DNA of 64,000 bases, taken from Podocnemis expansa. Taxonomy: Eukaryota > Chordata > Testudines > Podocnemididae. The stretch lies in contig ML681989.1 in assembly GCA_007922195.1 (NCBI GenBank), positions 44,436,994-44,500,993 of the forward strand, written 5' to 3'. Of this stretch, positions 24,057 through 35,366 are shown in pieces. The stretch's first letter is position 1. Each line of letters opens with the position of its first letter. The position numbers and the translations under genes were made by a program. The notes beneath the pieces are model-generated. The model was not told the DNA's origin. It was given only the letters and a program-made list of their open reading frames with translations, and searched no databases.

Positions 24057-26374
24057 CAGACGTGGCCAAACTGCGGCTCGCGAGCTGCATGTGGCTCTTT
24101 AAAGAAAAATTGCGGTTCCAAGGAGAGTGGAGGAAGGAAGGGGGCAGGGTGGAAGCCAGGGGCAAGAAATGTGCAGGGGTCGGGGCCAGCAGAGAGGTGG
24201 GGCGGCAGGTGAGAGCCGGCAGCGGAGGAGCGGGGCTGAGAGAGCTCACAGCCAGGGGAGGGGCAGAGCTGTGCGAGCCGGCAGGGAAAAGCAGCCTGGC
24301 CAGAGCAGGGAGAGCCAGGAGGGGAGGGGCAGCCCTGTGAGAGCCAGCAGGGAGAAGCAAGTCGTCAGCTGGGTGGAAAGAGAAGCCCTCAGAGCAAGGA
24401 TCTGCCAGATTCTACAGTTTACCCACACTATTAATTCTACCCTCCTTGTCTGTCTGCATTATGATACAGTCTTTAATGACATCAGTGCATGATTTTTTAA
24501 ATACTTTTCTTTCTTGATATTGTTTTCTGGGTCAATATTTTTAAAACTGGCAACAGAAATTGATCACGAACAAGTCTACAACGAACGACAGATAAGTGAG
24601 GATAATTAGCAATTTAAACCTGAAAAGCAATTGTAAATTAATTTTCTTTTTTAAAATCACCTGACATTTCCAGATATTGTAATACAATGCAAACTTATTT
24701 CTCTTGTATTTCTATTTTGAGAATTAAATAAGAATCATCAGAAATGACTGAAGATTGACACAAATGTTACATCCAAAACCACTGACCACTGTCAAAAGGT
24801 TATTTAAAAAAAAGTCTATTTAAAGACTGTTACAAGTACTTATTATGGATCATGGTTCATTTTCAGCATGCAAAATGATTTAGACTTAGGATAGAACACC
24901 ACTACTGAAAATTGGCTTTAGAAAAAAAAATTCCTTATGTCCGTTGAACAAGTGTGCCTGAGACATCAGTATGTCATCTGTTTGCAGAAGGAACTGCTAG
25001 TGCATTTATTTTATAAGAAAATTTTAATTAATATACCTAAGTCGATTGCCAAGATAATTTACATTCACTGCAAAGTTCAATAGCAGCACTATACTTCTAC
25101 TGATTAAATAGAATTCAACATGTATTAATTCTTTTTTTTTGTTGTTGTATAGTCAAAATATATTTATATTTCAGTGCAGTCTTCATAAATGACTCTAAGG
25201 GTATCTGAGCCCATTAGACAAGAATAATTGTTGTGAAGGGCTGAGGATGCAAAATTGTGTTGTAAACTTTCTGAAAAAAAATTTCTCACCAATAAAGAGT
25301 TTACTTTGTATTATAAAAACCAAATAATGATATTTAGAATTTATACAGCGCCTGACCCCAAACTGAATAAACTCAAAGGGATTTTTTCCACAGTATCTTC
25401 TGCGCATGGACTCCAAAGCACTTACTGAAACAGGCTCTGATCTTGCACTTTCTGTCTCCCTAAATTCTCATGGATCTGTTTTGATTCTGAACAGTTGAAA
25501 AGGTGTCCCAGTGTGCATCTCTTCACAGGTTTAAGATGAGAGCAGTGTTTTCCCTTACTATTACTCTCATTTTAAAATTAATTGTGTCTGAGTCCTCAGA
25601 CCTTTTGTCTTCACTGTCCATGAGTATTTTAGTGAACAAGTTTACTGACAGAAAAATTGGCAGGGAAGTGGGGGCATGGTAGGTGCCAGGATGAGGTGGG
25701 AGGAAGAAGTGCGGCATGGTCAGGGAGAGCACAGAAGGAGCAGCGTGGAAAGAGATTGCAGGGAAGCAGCAACAGGGGTTGGGGGAGAGAAGTGTGACAT
25801 GGTCAGAGAAGCCATAGCATGTTTAGATTTTCTCATAGGCCCTAATGCAACTTACTGGTTGTTAAAATAAAATCATGTTTTAAAAGTCTTAAACATGATG
25901 TGGAATGCTAAGAAATGAAAATACAAGGGAGAGAAGTATAAAACTGAACGTAGATTACTTTCAATTTTTGGCACAACTTGCTGCTGTGAAGCATCATATG
26001 CCACAATGAAATTCAAAACATTGTGCAATACTTAGAGATCAGCATCTCAGAGAGCTTTTATCTTCTGCATTGACAAGTTACTGCCCAGATTTTAAAAAAT
26101 AAACTTGCCACAAGCCTGTAATGTTCTACATGTAGCAACAGCTAAATTTATACTGTATAAGCCTAGTTTCATGGTAATCTTAAATAATTATTAGAATCTG
26201 ACAGTAGTAGATTAGTATTTGCCCTATTATTATGATAAAATTTAAATGTGCAACGAATTTTAAGCTTAATTTTGGAGTACATAAAAATATGGAGTTATAA
26301 TCCTCAGTGCGGCCCTCGAAAGTTTAATAACTGACTTGTGCGGCTCTTGAGTTCCATAAGTTTGGCCACTCCTG
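24057..26374 (-). mobile_element. 2.3-kb hAT element, CAGGGGTGGCCAAAC family
   Basis: The left end is CAGACGTGGCCAAACTGCGG; the right end is ATAAGTTTGGCCACTCCTG. A perfect 8-bp duplication, gtctatac, lies at 24049-24056 and 26375-26382, and CR1 3'-end text continues directly across it. Its right end is the reverse complement of the left end of the element at 9830-10304, so it lies in the opposite orientation. A GC-rich block at 24110-24390 gives spurious frames; the remaining ~1.9 kb is AT-rich. No hAT transposase or RW-dimerisation motif was seen, so it is a non-autonomous or thoroughly decayed copy. Confidence 0.85.
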
Positions 26375-26382
26375 GTCTATAC

Positions 26383-26465
26383 AGCACTAAGTGCTGCCTC
26401 AGGGTAGGGGCTTGCATTAAATGACCTACTGAGGTCCTCTCCAGTCCTATATTTCTATGATTAAC
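26383..26465 (+). mobile_element. CR1 LINE 3' terminus, continuation after hAT
   Basis: 'agcactaagtgctgcctcag', 'gacctactgaggtcctctcc' and the terminal 'cctatatttctatgatt' are the CR1 3' end. With 24057-26382 removed it joins the CR1 left part in register. Confidence 0.85.
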
Positions 26466-29400
26466 TAGGATGGGAAGGAGCATGGGGGAGTCCAATTTCA
26501 AATCCCTGTTATGAATCAGGCATAGAATCACAGATTTGTATGACATGGTGGATGCTTAAGTGAGATTATTTCTATTGCATTTTTTAATTCAGCAATATTG
26601 AATCAGAGCTTAAAATTTTGTTCTGGGAAGAAATGCCTAAATTCCCCCACGTCACTGATTGCTGTAATGTAGCAATAGGGAAAATTTTTAGAGTGTTTCA
26701 AATTTTACATATTCTTCTTCTTCAGTCTTAGGAAAGTTTTACTGGGAAGTTTAGATTTAGGAAGTCTTTTTCTTCCAAGCCTTCTCCGAGCTGTACACAG
26801 TTAAGTAGATGACTTGGAGATCCACCCCCAAATGAAGCAAGGAATACAATATGTGGATAAACAGGTGAATGAAATGCTGTAACAGACTGAAGATATCCTT
26901 TAATATACTGTATACAATATATTGAATTAAGAAAACTACAAAGAATTACATTTAACTTTACTGACTTAGATTTAATACATTTGGTATACACAGCATTAAC
27001 AATGCAGGGTTGTAGTATTATATATACCTTCTCTAGAAGTTGGAGGGAAGGAGGGAAGGATACTTCCTCCATATTCAGCCCTTTGAAGTCCCCAGTTCTC
27101 CCCAGGAAAGGTCTACATGGATTCTTCACAGACCAGCAGACAAAGGAAGGATTTCTGGATAAATAGCCTACATATGGTAAGGACCTCTGATCTGTGAGAA
27201 ACCCAATCCTTAGATTAGAGGGAAATACAGATGCAGTTGCCTTGAACTTCGATAGACACAATGCAGGTTTCTTATCGTCAAGATCAGGGAAAGCAGAGCT
27301 TTGTGCACTGTCAAATCAAAGTCCACCACTAATTAAAACATTGCTGAATTATCACAGTCTTTACACCATTTCATCTTGTACCAACCCAATGAACCCAATG
27401 AAGATGCGGACTGATTTGTTTTGCAAGCCATGCTGTGCTTTCAACTGTGCCGTAAAAGAAATTAAAAATTCACTCATTCTGTGAAATGTTTTTCAGGCCT
27501 TTATGTCACATTTCCACCTAACTGGCAGATTTAAAATTGGAGCATTCCAGAATGCTCAAGATTTTCCTGTTCTTCTACTTCATACTGACTAGCCAGGCAG
27601 GTGGCATCACAGCAGCATGGCTGCTTGTTATCTTTGTTTAGATTTCTAAAAATCCACAATCAATGACACTAAAAAGGCATGCGCAACATCTAATACTCCA
27701 GCTTTCCAATACGCCCACAGGCAAAAACTCAGGAAGAGAGTTGGTGCTTGCACTATGTCTTCTTGGCCTTTTTATTACCAGCAGGGAAAATAATCAAGGA
27801 CAGCACTGACGGCAGTGGCTCTCTTCTGAAAAAGTGACTAAGTTTTTAAAATTTGTCTCAGTGATTTCCAGTGAAATTAACCCATGAAAAGATTTTCCTG
27901 CTTAACCACTCTGCAAACTCAACTGGGATCTGAGTCAAATGGAGTTTGTTCTTTATCACATATCACCATCTTTAATGAAGTTAATTCAGCCAATTTATAC
28001 CTTTAGTAATACCTGTTTAACCCTATTTTCTTCAGATCATTGCCTTCAATGAAATTGCATAGGTGTAACTGATTGAATTTTAGTAAACAATTTCCTTGAT
28101 GATCCACAAAATGAAAGAGATTCCGAATCATACCCTAGAGGGTTCTGACTCTCCACACTGAACAGAAATATTATTTAGAAGAGGTGTATTTAATCACTTA
28201 AGTCAGGAGATAGGATTTTGAATACACACTTAGAGCAGAACTGCTGAGGCACGATAATATGCTATTTTTAAACAATAAGTTTTCTGAGGCGAATCAGACT
28301 TTAAATCAAGGGATGATTCACTGAAAGAATTTAGCTGATTTCAGCTGCTCATGGAAAAAGAAATAGGGTGTTACTTCACTAGGTTCAGTTTTGATTTTTT
28401 TTTATTAGTGTTTCTGGGAAGACTGCATTAAATCAACTTAATCAATAATCAATATGTTCTCAGGCTGACAGCCTGGACAGTTTGTGGACAGTCTCTCAAA
28501 GACATATGTGAATTCACCACACATTTTATAAAGCTTATGGACACACGCCTTCTACAGGCCTACCACTAACCACAGTTAGCTACCTAATATGACAGTGACC
28601 TGTTTTACTAACTCCACTGCCTTATTTTGTCATATTCATCAGCTAACGGGGACTTAATTTAAACCTACAGTATTAAGTCACTTATGTGGCTCATTCATGA
28701 ATATATTTTTTCGTTTATTTGAAAAGATATTCAGCTACCAATGTGTCTCCCCTTGCAGTAATAACTTTCCTTATTCATAAAATATTTTGAATTTTTGTGC
28801 AAACACTGGGAAAATCTGCTGTTAATTTCATATTACCTCCACAGTCTCCAACTCACACATTACTTTTTCTCAGTTTTCCAAACTCAGTATATTTTCTTTT
28901 GTTTCTCTTTCTTCATTTGAGCCTCTTGGTACTGTTTCTGTGATGTGACATGAATGGAGCTGGCTGCATTAGCAGGTAGCTCACAATTCAACTGCAGCAG
29001 ATGGACTCCTCAATGTGGAGTTAAAAATACAATCTTCAGGTGGCCAGCTTTTGAAGGCAGAATTAATTTATAGGACATGGAAAATCTTCCTGCCATTAAA
29101 CACAGAGGGGAAGTGACTGGAATAAAATAGATACATAGGAGTCAATGCATATTTTACATAAACTTTGGAGAAGTTCAGGACACCACACACCCACCCACTT
29201 TATATTCTCCCACTGTTCTTCATTATTGAAATAGCTTTATATGACTGTTACAGAGAATTAAAAGTGATTAAAATATGTTGGAACAGAAGGTTCTGAACAC
29301 TTGTAAATTCTTAATAATGTGTAAGTTGTTATGTCATTAATGAAACAATACAGATGGTATTCAACTTGAAAAAAAGAACTAGAAATATACACATCTATTT

Positions 29401-29690
29401 TGCACTCCTCTCCTCCTCCCAGCTATGCTGTCACTGCCCTTCCCCATATGTAGAAAGCCTGGATCCTCACCCCCTAACTTTTGCTTTCCGCATCACAGGT
29501 GGAAAAAAAAGCAGCCCAGAAACATATAACTCAAGAGTCTTCAATGAGGAAAACAAAACGTGGATAAAAATACATCTGGCTCCAGATATGAGAGTCATGA
29601 TGTGTTTTGCGTGTTCTGAATTAGTTGTTACCTTTCAAGAAAACGAAATATTTATTGGCAACACTGTGGAGAGGTCAATGAAGACAACAG
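26466..29690. other. Unannotated sequence
   Basis: No repeat or gene was recognised. It contains the longest non-repeat open frame in the window (26728-27261, minus strand, 177 codons), which has no splice signal or family resemblance that I can see. Confidence 0.45.
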
Positions 29691-29699
29691 CTTAAACAA

Positions 29700-30476
29700 A
29701 TGCCGTGGTTAACAAGAAAACATGAAGACAGTGTTAAAAAGTTGTCAAATATGAAAAAAGATACCACAGAACTGGTATATAATATGTCCTCACCTTGAAT
29801 GTAACATTTAATTTTGGTCACCTCATCCCAAAACAGATATTTCATAATAAAAATTGGGCCAATAAAGGACAATGAAGATGACTAGACATGTAGTGGAAGA
29901 AAGGGGCAGGCAGAGAAGGAGGAATTTGTTCCCACTCTGAACAGAGACTAAAAATAGAACTATTAAGGCTGGTAATCAAAAGCGTATAAAAAGAGATACA
30001 ACAAAGGTATGTGCATAAATAAACAGAACAGAGAAGGCCTTAATACTCAAACAAGATGGCACTCAAAGAAAAAAAAGTGAAATAAATTAAATAAAAAGTT
30101 GTACACTTTCCTATGCAACGTTATTGCTAATACCCTAAGAGACTACCTCATGGAATTACTGGAACAAAATATTTGATCAAAGCTAAATAACATTTTTATT
30201 ATAAAAGAGAAAGAACTAAGTAAGTTCATGGAAAACGTTAATCAATAGCTATTAGCCAGGATAAGCTGGGACACAAAACAATGTCCTGAGGCATCCTATG
30301 GTTTGTTTGCCAGAAACTGGGAATAGTGACAGGTGATGGATCAACTTGATTAACTGTTCTGTTCATCCTCTCTAAAAGTACCTGCCATGGGCCATTGTTA
30401 GAAGACCGGATACTAGGTGAGGGGGACCACTGGTGTGACCCAGCACGGCCATTCTTATGTTCTTATTAATATTATA
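29700..30476 (+). mobile_element. CR1 LINE 3' fragment
   Basis: Decayed CR1 3' region: 'tggtcacctcatcccaaaac', 'atagctattagccaggataa', 'ttaactgttctgttcatcct' and the end 'gcacggccattcttatgttc'. No intact frame. Confidence 0.78.
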
Positions 30477-30691
30477 TGCTATTATATAAGACTTGATAAA
30501 ACTATGAAGTCTATCAATTCTTAAGCACTCAGTCCTAAGCTCAAGATGAAATATCCCCCTATTACTGTATCATCCAAATTAATAACATGACTTCCAGGTA
30601 CTAGACGCTCTTCAAGACAGAATGTTCACAGGGGGTGGAATATAGCAGTAGGCACTTTCTTCAAAGCCACATTTTGATAGGTTAATGAGGC

Positions 30692-30744
<53 letters not shown>

Positions 30745-31128
30745 CATAGGACATATATTCATTGATATGAAGAAAAACAGAAACTGGGATACAGGACTTG
30801 AAAAAATGGCAGTTTATATTATTCCTCCCTCCTAACTGGCAGGATGTGGTCTACGGCCTCACAAGATATTTAAAACTCACTTTCCAAAACAAATATATTT
30901 CAGTGGAGGCTTTCAGTATTTCAGAAGCGTCTTTCTGTAGTGTTAAGTTTCTTCGAGGGGTTGGGGGCGAAGGGCTGGGATTCTCCCCAAAGCTTAAACT
31001 TGCTGCTAAGAGATCACGAACTGCTTCTGGCATTTTTATAATTTTTTCCTAGCTGTTTTTTTCTGCTTCTCTTCTTTAGGTACTGACACAGCCCCCATCA
31101 CCAAAGCATGTGGATGTCACACAATATT
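30477..31128. other. Unannotated sequence with microsatellite
   Basis: Contains the (AC)n at 30695-30741; no gene was recognised. Confidence 0.5.
30695..30741. repeat. (AC)n microsatellite
   Basis: About 23 uninterrupted copies of the dinucleotide AC, long enough to be length-polymorphic. Confidence 0.95.
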
Positions 31129-31131
31129 TTA

Positions 31132-31426
31132 GGCCACATCTAAACTGAAAATTCTACATTGACCCCCATAGATCGATGCAGTGGGATCAATTGAGCAGCC
31201 AGTGTTGACCCACTCAATCGATTCTGGAAGAGCTCTCCCATCAATGCAGTATCTCCACCCCTCCAAGTGGAGCAATGCTGCATCGACAAGAGAGCACTGC
31301 TGGTCGACACAGCCAAGTGAAGACAGTGTGGTTAGTCAAAGGAACTAAGTCGACAGAAGCTATGCACACTGCAGCACACTGGCTGCATATCTCCTGTCAA
31401 CTTAGCCCTGCAGTGTAGAGCAGGCC
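31132..31426. mobile_element. Harbinger-like MITE with ATCGAT-type motifs
   Basis: It starts GGCCACATCTAAACTG after TTA and ends CAGTGTAGAGCAGGCC before ATA; the ends are imperfect inverted copies. The interior repeats 'tcgatgcag' and 'caatgcagtat'-like phrases and is non-coding. Confidence 0.65.
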
Positions 31427-31513
31427 ATAGTGTATTTATTCTCCGGACCCCTCTCTATTGAAGTACCACCACACCTAATTTACAAATGGAGATTGGAGGT
31501 AAATAGACGCTAA

Positions 31514-31932
31514 GGCTATGCCTACGTCGAACGGCTTAGTCTGGACTTGCTTAGTCTGAACTAAGCAGTTTGAAGTTAGTTTGAACTAACCACTTTTTTT
31601 AGTTTGAACTAACTTTTTGGTTCAAACTAGCTGTGCTTTTTTTAGTTCAAATTAACTTTTTAGTTCAAGCTAAAAAAAGCACAGCTAGCTCAAACTAAAA
31701 GTTAGTTTGAACTAAAAAAGCACATGACTACATCATGCTACTTTGAACTGAAGTTCAAATTAAGCAGTTAGTTTGACCTTACCATTCAAATTAACAAGTT
31801 CAAACTAAGATTTGCTTAGTCTGAACTAATTTTTTTTAGTTTGAACTAGGCAAAGCCTAGTGTAGACAGGGATCAAATTAGGTTGGATTAAGCCTACTTA
31901 ATCTGGACTAATTTACTAGGGCAGACATAGCC
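31514..31932. mobile_element. Harbinger-like MITE with AGTTTGAACTAA core motifs
   Basis: It starts GGCTATGCCTACGTCG after TAA and ends GGGCAGACATAGCC. The interior consists of many direct and inverted copies of 'tagtttgaactaa', giving a long potential hairpin (about 31600-31730). It is separated from the preceding MITE by about 90 bases. Confidence 0.72.
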
Positions 31933-32569
31933 TTGTGACTTGCCCTAGGTCACCCAGGAAGTCTGTGGCCACTTCTAGGTCACTGGACCACCTTCCTGTA
32001 CTACGCATTTGTGAATCCATCCACCCATATAGTGGGAACTACTTTCTTTGGTGGAAAGATACACCCATAAAGTTCCAGCAACAAAACACCAAAGAACTGC
32101 TTTTTGAAAATGTTCTCATAAATACTAGAACAAAGTTAGCAATTCACCTGTGATGGTGGCATAAATTAGTAGGGTCCTTCTCTGCTGGATGGAGGCACTG
32201 AGGGTATGTTGACAGGCTATTTTGGAGTGAGCTGGGGAGCCCCTCCAAAACTAGACTCAGGCTAGCAGGGATCATGTTAGCACTCTAAAAATAGCTGTAC
32301 AGACAGCATGTTGAAGATGCAAGTTGGGCTGGAGCTCAGATGCTGGAGCCTTGGGAGAAGAATGGGCTAAAAATATCGCTGGCCTTAAAATGGAAAGAGA
32401 GAGCTCTTGGCAGCTACTGACTTCTGTGTTTGGCAAACTAAGGAAAGATATATGAAGAGAAAATTTCACTGAACTTCGGAACCAATGCCTACTGAAATCA
32501 ATGGGCATTTTTTTTTATTGATTTCAAAGGATGTTGAATTAGGCCCTAAAACTCTAAAATACCCTGAAA
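31933..32569. other. Unannotated sequence, possible MITE remnant
   Basis: 'gagggtatgttgacaggcta' near 32200 resembles one end of a Harbinger-like MITE, but no partner was found. The stretch around 32480-32540 resembles the old reptile 'gaaatcaatgggca' motif. Confidence 0.35.
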
Positions 32570-33290
32570 TAACAAATAAGCAGCATGATTTTATAGAGAT
32601 GAACAGATAAATACTAGTCTTGTGAGACAAACCTGATTGCTTTGGTAGAGTTACAAAATTAGCGGATTAAGGTAAAACAGTAGCTGTAATAAGGTCTAAT
32701 TTTGGTAAAGAACTTGATAATGTGTTTTTGAGGTCTTAGTATTACAACAAAACAAATAAGATATGAACATGACCTTGTGCACTGAAAACTGACTGAAGGA
32801 CAATAATCAAAGTAAAGTGGTAAAAGATGAAGTATTAAATCATGTGGTACTGGCCAGTGGTATACCAAAGACATCTGTGCTTACATTAACGATCTAAAAG
32901 AAAGAACACACTGTATATTAATGAAATTCATAGATGATACTAATTTAGGTAGAATATTGAACATGTGAGAGCAGGGACATCGTAAAAAAGGATTCAGAAG
33001 AAGAATCAGAAACATTATATATGAAAGAAGGTGATTACAAACCCTGGATTCTAAAGCACAAAATAAGATGTGATTTAGAAAAAAATGCAAAGTAATTCCA
33101 TTATACTAATAGAATATCCTTCAAAACACATCAAATCAGTAATGCTAAAAGATAGAAAGTGGAGGACAAAGTAGACCTTGATAGCAATAAAATGAGCCCC
33201 CCACCCCCAAAGGACAATGCAGTTTGGTGTTGCAGTGAGAGCTGTCATTTTACAGAACATGGAGAATAAAATCCCTTTTTATATGGCTCT
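32570..33290 (+). mobile_element. CR1 LINE internal fragment
   Basis: Decayed CR1 reverse-transcriptase region: 'agcatgattttatagagatg', 'ggtataccaaagacatctgt', 'gaaattcatagatgatacta' and 'gcagtttggtgttgcagtga'. No open frame. Confidence 0.65.
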
Positions 33291-33482
33291 GACAAAGCAT
33301 TAACTGGAGTTCTCCATCATTTAGCCTACACTTTTCTCTTATATCATCAAACCACTCCCATTACTCTTTGTTTCATCCTAAAGATTAGTGCTCTCTCTTC
33401 ATTATTTAACCCCTAAAAAACTGGTAGATATTATAATCCATTTTAGTCACTCCTCAGCCAAGCAATGACTTAACTGTATAAA

Positions 33483-33607
33483 TGAGGAGTCCTGTGGCAC
33501 TTTAGAAAACTAACACATTTATTTCAATTTAAATTTTTAGTTTTTAAAAGTGCCACAGGACTCCTTGCTTGTTTTGCTGAACTAGGCTAACACTGCTACC
33601 CCTTTGG
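33483..33607 (+). mobile_element. Penelope-like element tails as an inverted pair
   Basis: The left arm 'gaggagtcctgtggcacttt' (33483-33520) is the reverse complement of the right arm 'aaagtgccacaggactcctt' (about 33546-33565). The loop is about 25 bases and the right arm continues into the usual PLE terminus (AACTAGGCTAACACTGCTAC). The tails face outward. Confidence 0.85.
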
Positions 33608-34050
33608 ATTAAGAACTTGTTAACTGTGTAAAGTTTTCTGTCAGGATTTCATCAAACATGGCATTATTAAAATCTAGAAACCTACTGTGTTTTTTCATCC
33701 ACTGATTTCACAAAACTGAAAAATATCAGTCAAATTTATCTGCCACGATTTCTTCTTTCTAAAACTTTTGGCTCATATGTAATTCCATTGTTCTATATGG
33801 ACTCACAATCTCTCAATTTTCTTCATGTGTGGACAAATACACAAACCGCTGGAATGAACAAAGCAACGTAAGTTTAATTATTTTCCTTCTTTTAATATCT
33901 GTACCATCATTTAAATACAGATAGGCTGGAAGGGAGAATTGGACAAGGAAGTTAATTCACTGAATTTTGACTGAGTGTGGGGAAAGATAGCAGCAGTATC
34001 AAATAATAATGGCCTTTGAGAATGGTTCTTTATGGGGGAGAGGAACTGTA
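33608..34050. other. Unannotated sequence
   Basis: No gene or repeat was recognised. Confidence 0.5.
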
Positions 34051-34058
34051 CTTAGATT

Positions 34059-34260
34059 CAATGTTGCCTCTAATTTTTTTGTAGTCTGTGTGTGCAAAAT
34101 AATTCTTTGTGTGCAAAAATAATTTCTTTATGTGTACTAATATTAGCACTCTAGTTTTTTTGTGCATGCTTTATTTTGTTGTATGCGTGGGTTTCACAAC
34201 CTGTGTGTGCACTCACATGCACACGCACACGCACACGCACACAACTTAGCAGGACCAGTG
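34059..34260 (+). mobile_element. hAT MITE, CAATGTTGCCTCTAA end family
   Basis: It begins CAATGTTGCCTCTAATT and ends GGACCAGTG. A perfect 8-bp duplication, cttagatt, lies at 34051-34058 and 34261-34268. The interior repeats 'tgtgtgcaaaa' and ends in (GCACAC)n. Relatives are at 54961-55142 (opposite orientation) and 58201-58634. Confidence 0.87.
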
Positions 34261-34293
34261 CTTAGATTAGAGAAGAACAAAAAGTATCCAGAG

Positions 34294-35169
34294 CAGGGGC
34301 TGGCAACCTTTGCTTGTCCCTGTACCATTACAGCCCCACCCAGTGCACCCATGGTAGGTACTGGGACAGGGCCAGCAGGTGCCAGGGGTGGGGCCACGAT
34401 GCGCAGTGGCTCTTTCTCTCTGCTGGCCCTGTCCCCATGTGCAGCTCCTGTCCCCTGCATGCCCTGCGGGTTTCATCAGGGAACAGAAGCCATGTGTGCA
34501 CACAGCTCTTGTGGCCCAGGCCCCTTTGAGGGGGGCAGGGCCAGCAGGGGGAGCAGTGGCAGTGCTGTGTGCTGCTGAGAGTAGGTGCACGTGCCAGGTT
34601 CGGCACACGTACCTTGAGTTGCTGACAGGTCCAGAACTAGAAGTTTTGGCACCTGGGGCAAGCAGGATCCATCCCCAACTTCTGCTGGAGGTGATGGGGA
34701 GTCCTCACCACCGCTGGCAGGCCATGGGGATCCGGATCCATCCCCAGCCACTGCCAGAGGCCACAGGAAGCCCCCACTGCCACCAGCAGCCTGTGGGGAT
34801 CTGAATCCATCCCTAGCTGTCAGTGGCTGGTGATGGATGCAGATTTCTGCTGCCTGCCAGTGACGGTGGAGGCTCCCTCACCTGTTCACAGAGCTGGCGT
34901 GATCCCCAGGAGCTGCACTGGCAGCAGACAGGCTTCTTCCTGGCCCTTTCCCCCCTAAAGCATGCTTAGATACATGCTCGGGGGCAGGGTGAGAGATTTT
35001 AAACTCCCGCAGCTACAGCCCCAGCCTGGCGCTTGGAGAGGAATGTGCCTTCAGGGCCAGGTAGGGGCTGTGGCTGCCTGTCGTGTGGCAGGGAGCGACA
35101 CCCTCCAAAATTCGGTGCCTGTGACTTTGTCTCCCCCCCCCCCATTATGGCCCTGATTGCTGACCCTTA
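34294..35169. mobile_element. GC-rich hAT element with 70-bp minisatellite
   Basis: It starts CAGGGGCTGGCAACCTTTGC and ends GATTGCTGACCCTTA. The flanks atccagag and atctaaag match at 6 of 8, both differences being transitions. At 34664-34870 there are about 2.5 imperfect 70-bp units starting GGATCCATCCC. Frames of up to 141 codons on both strands reflect GC richness. A related, inverted copy lies at 47742-48326. Confidence 0.75.
34664..34870. repeat. 70-bp minisatellite inside hAT element
   Basis: Units begin near 34664, 34734 and 34803, each with GRATCCATCCC, a spacing of about 70 bases. Confidence 0.75.
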
Positions 35170-35366
35170 ATCTAAAGCTCTAAGCTCAGAAAGAAATCTC
35201 TTACACTGTGATACACTGCTAAAAAATAAAGTAATATTATGGCTATTACCATTACATTCCAGTATTAGAGGTGATATTTGGTAAGTATCTGTAAGTCCAT
35301 AAATATCTTGCCTTTGTTTCAATGTCCAGGATAAGTTTATTTTCTTGTCTGCCTGATGCTCCTGTG

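Noticed and set aside
34162..34804. Frames of up to 141 codons
   Set aside because: They cross two hAT elements and a minisatellite; no coding signal.
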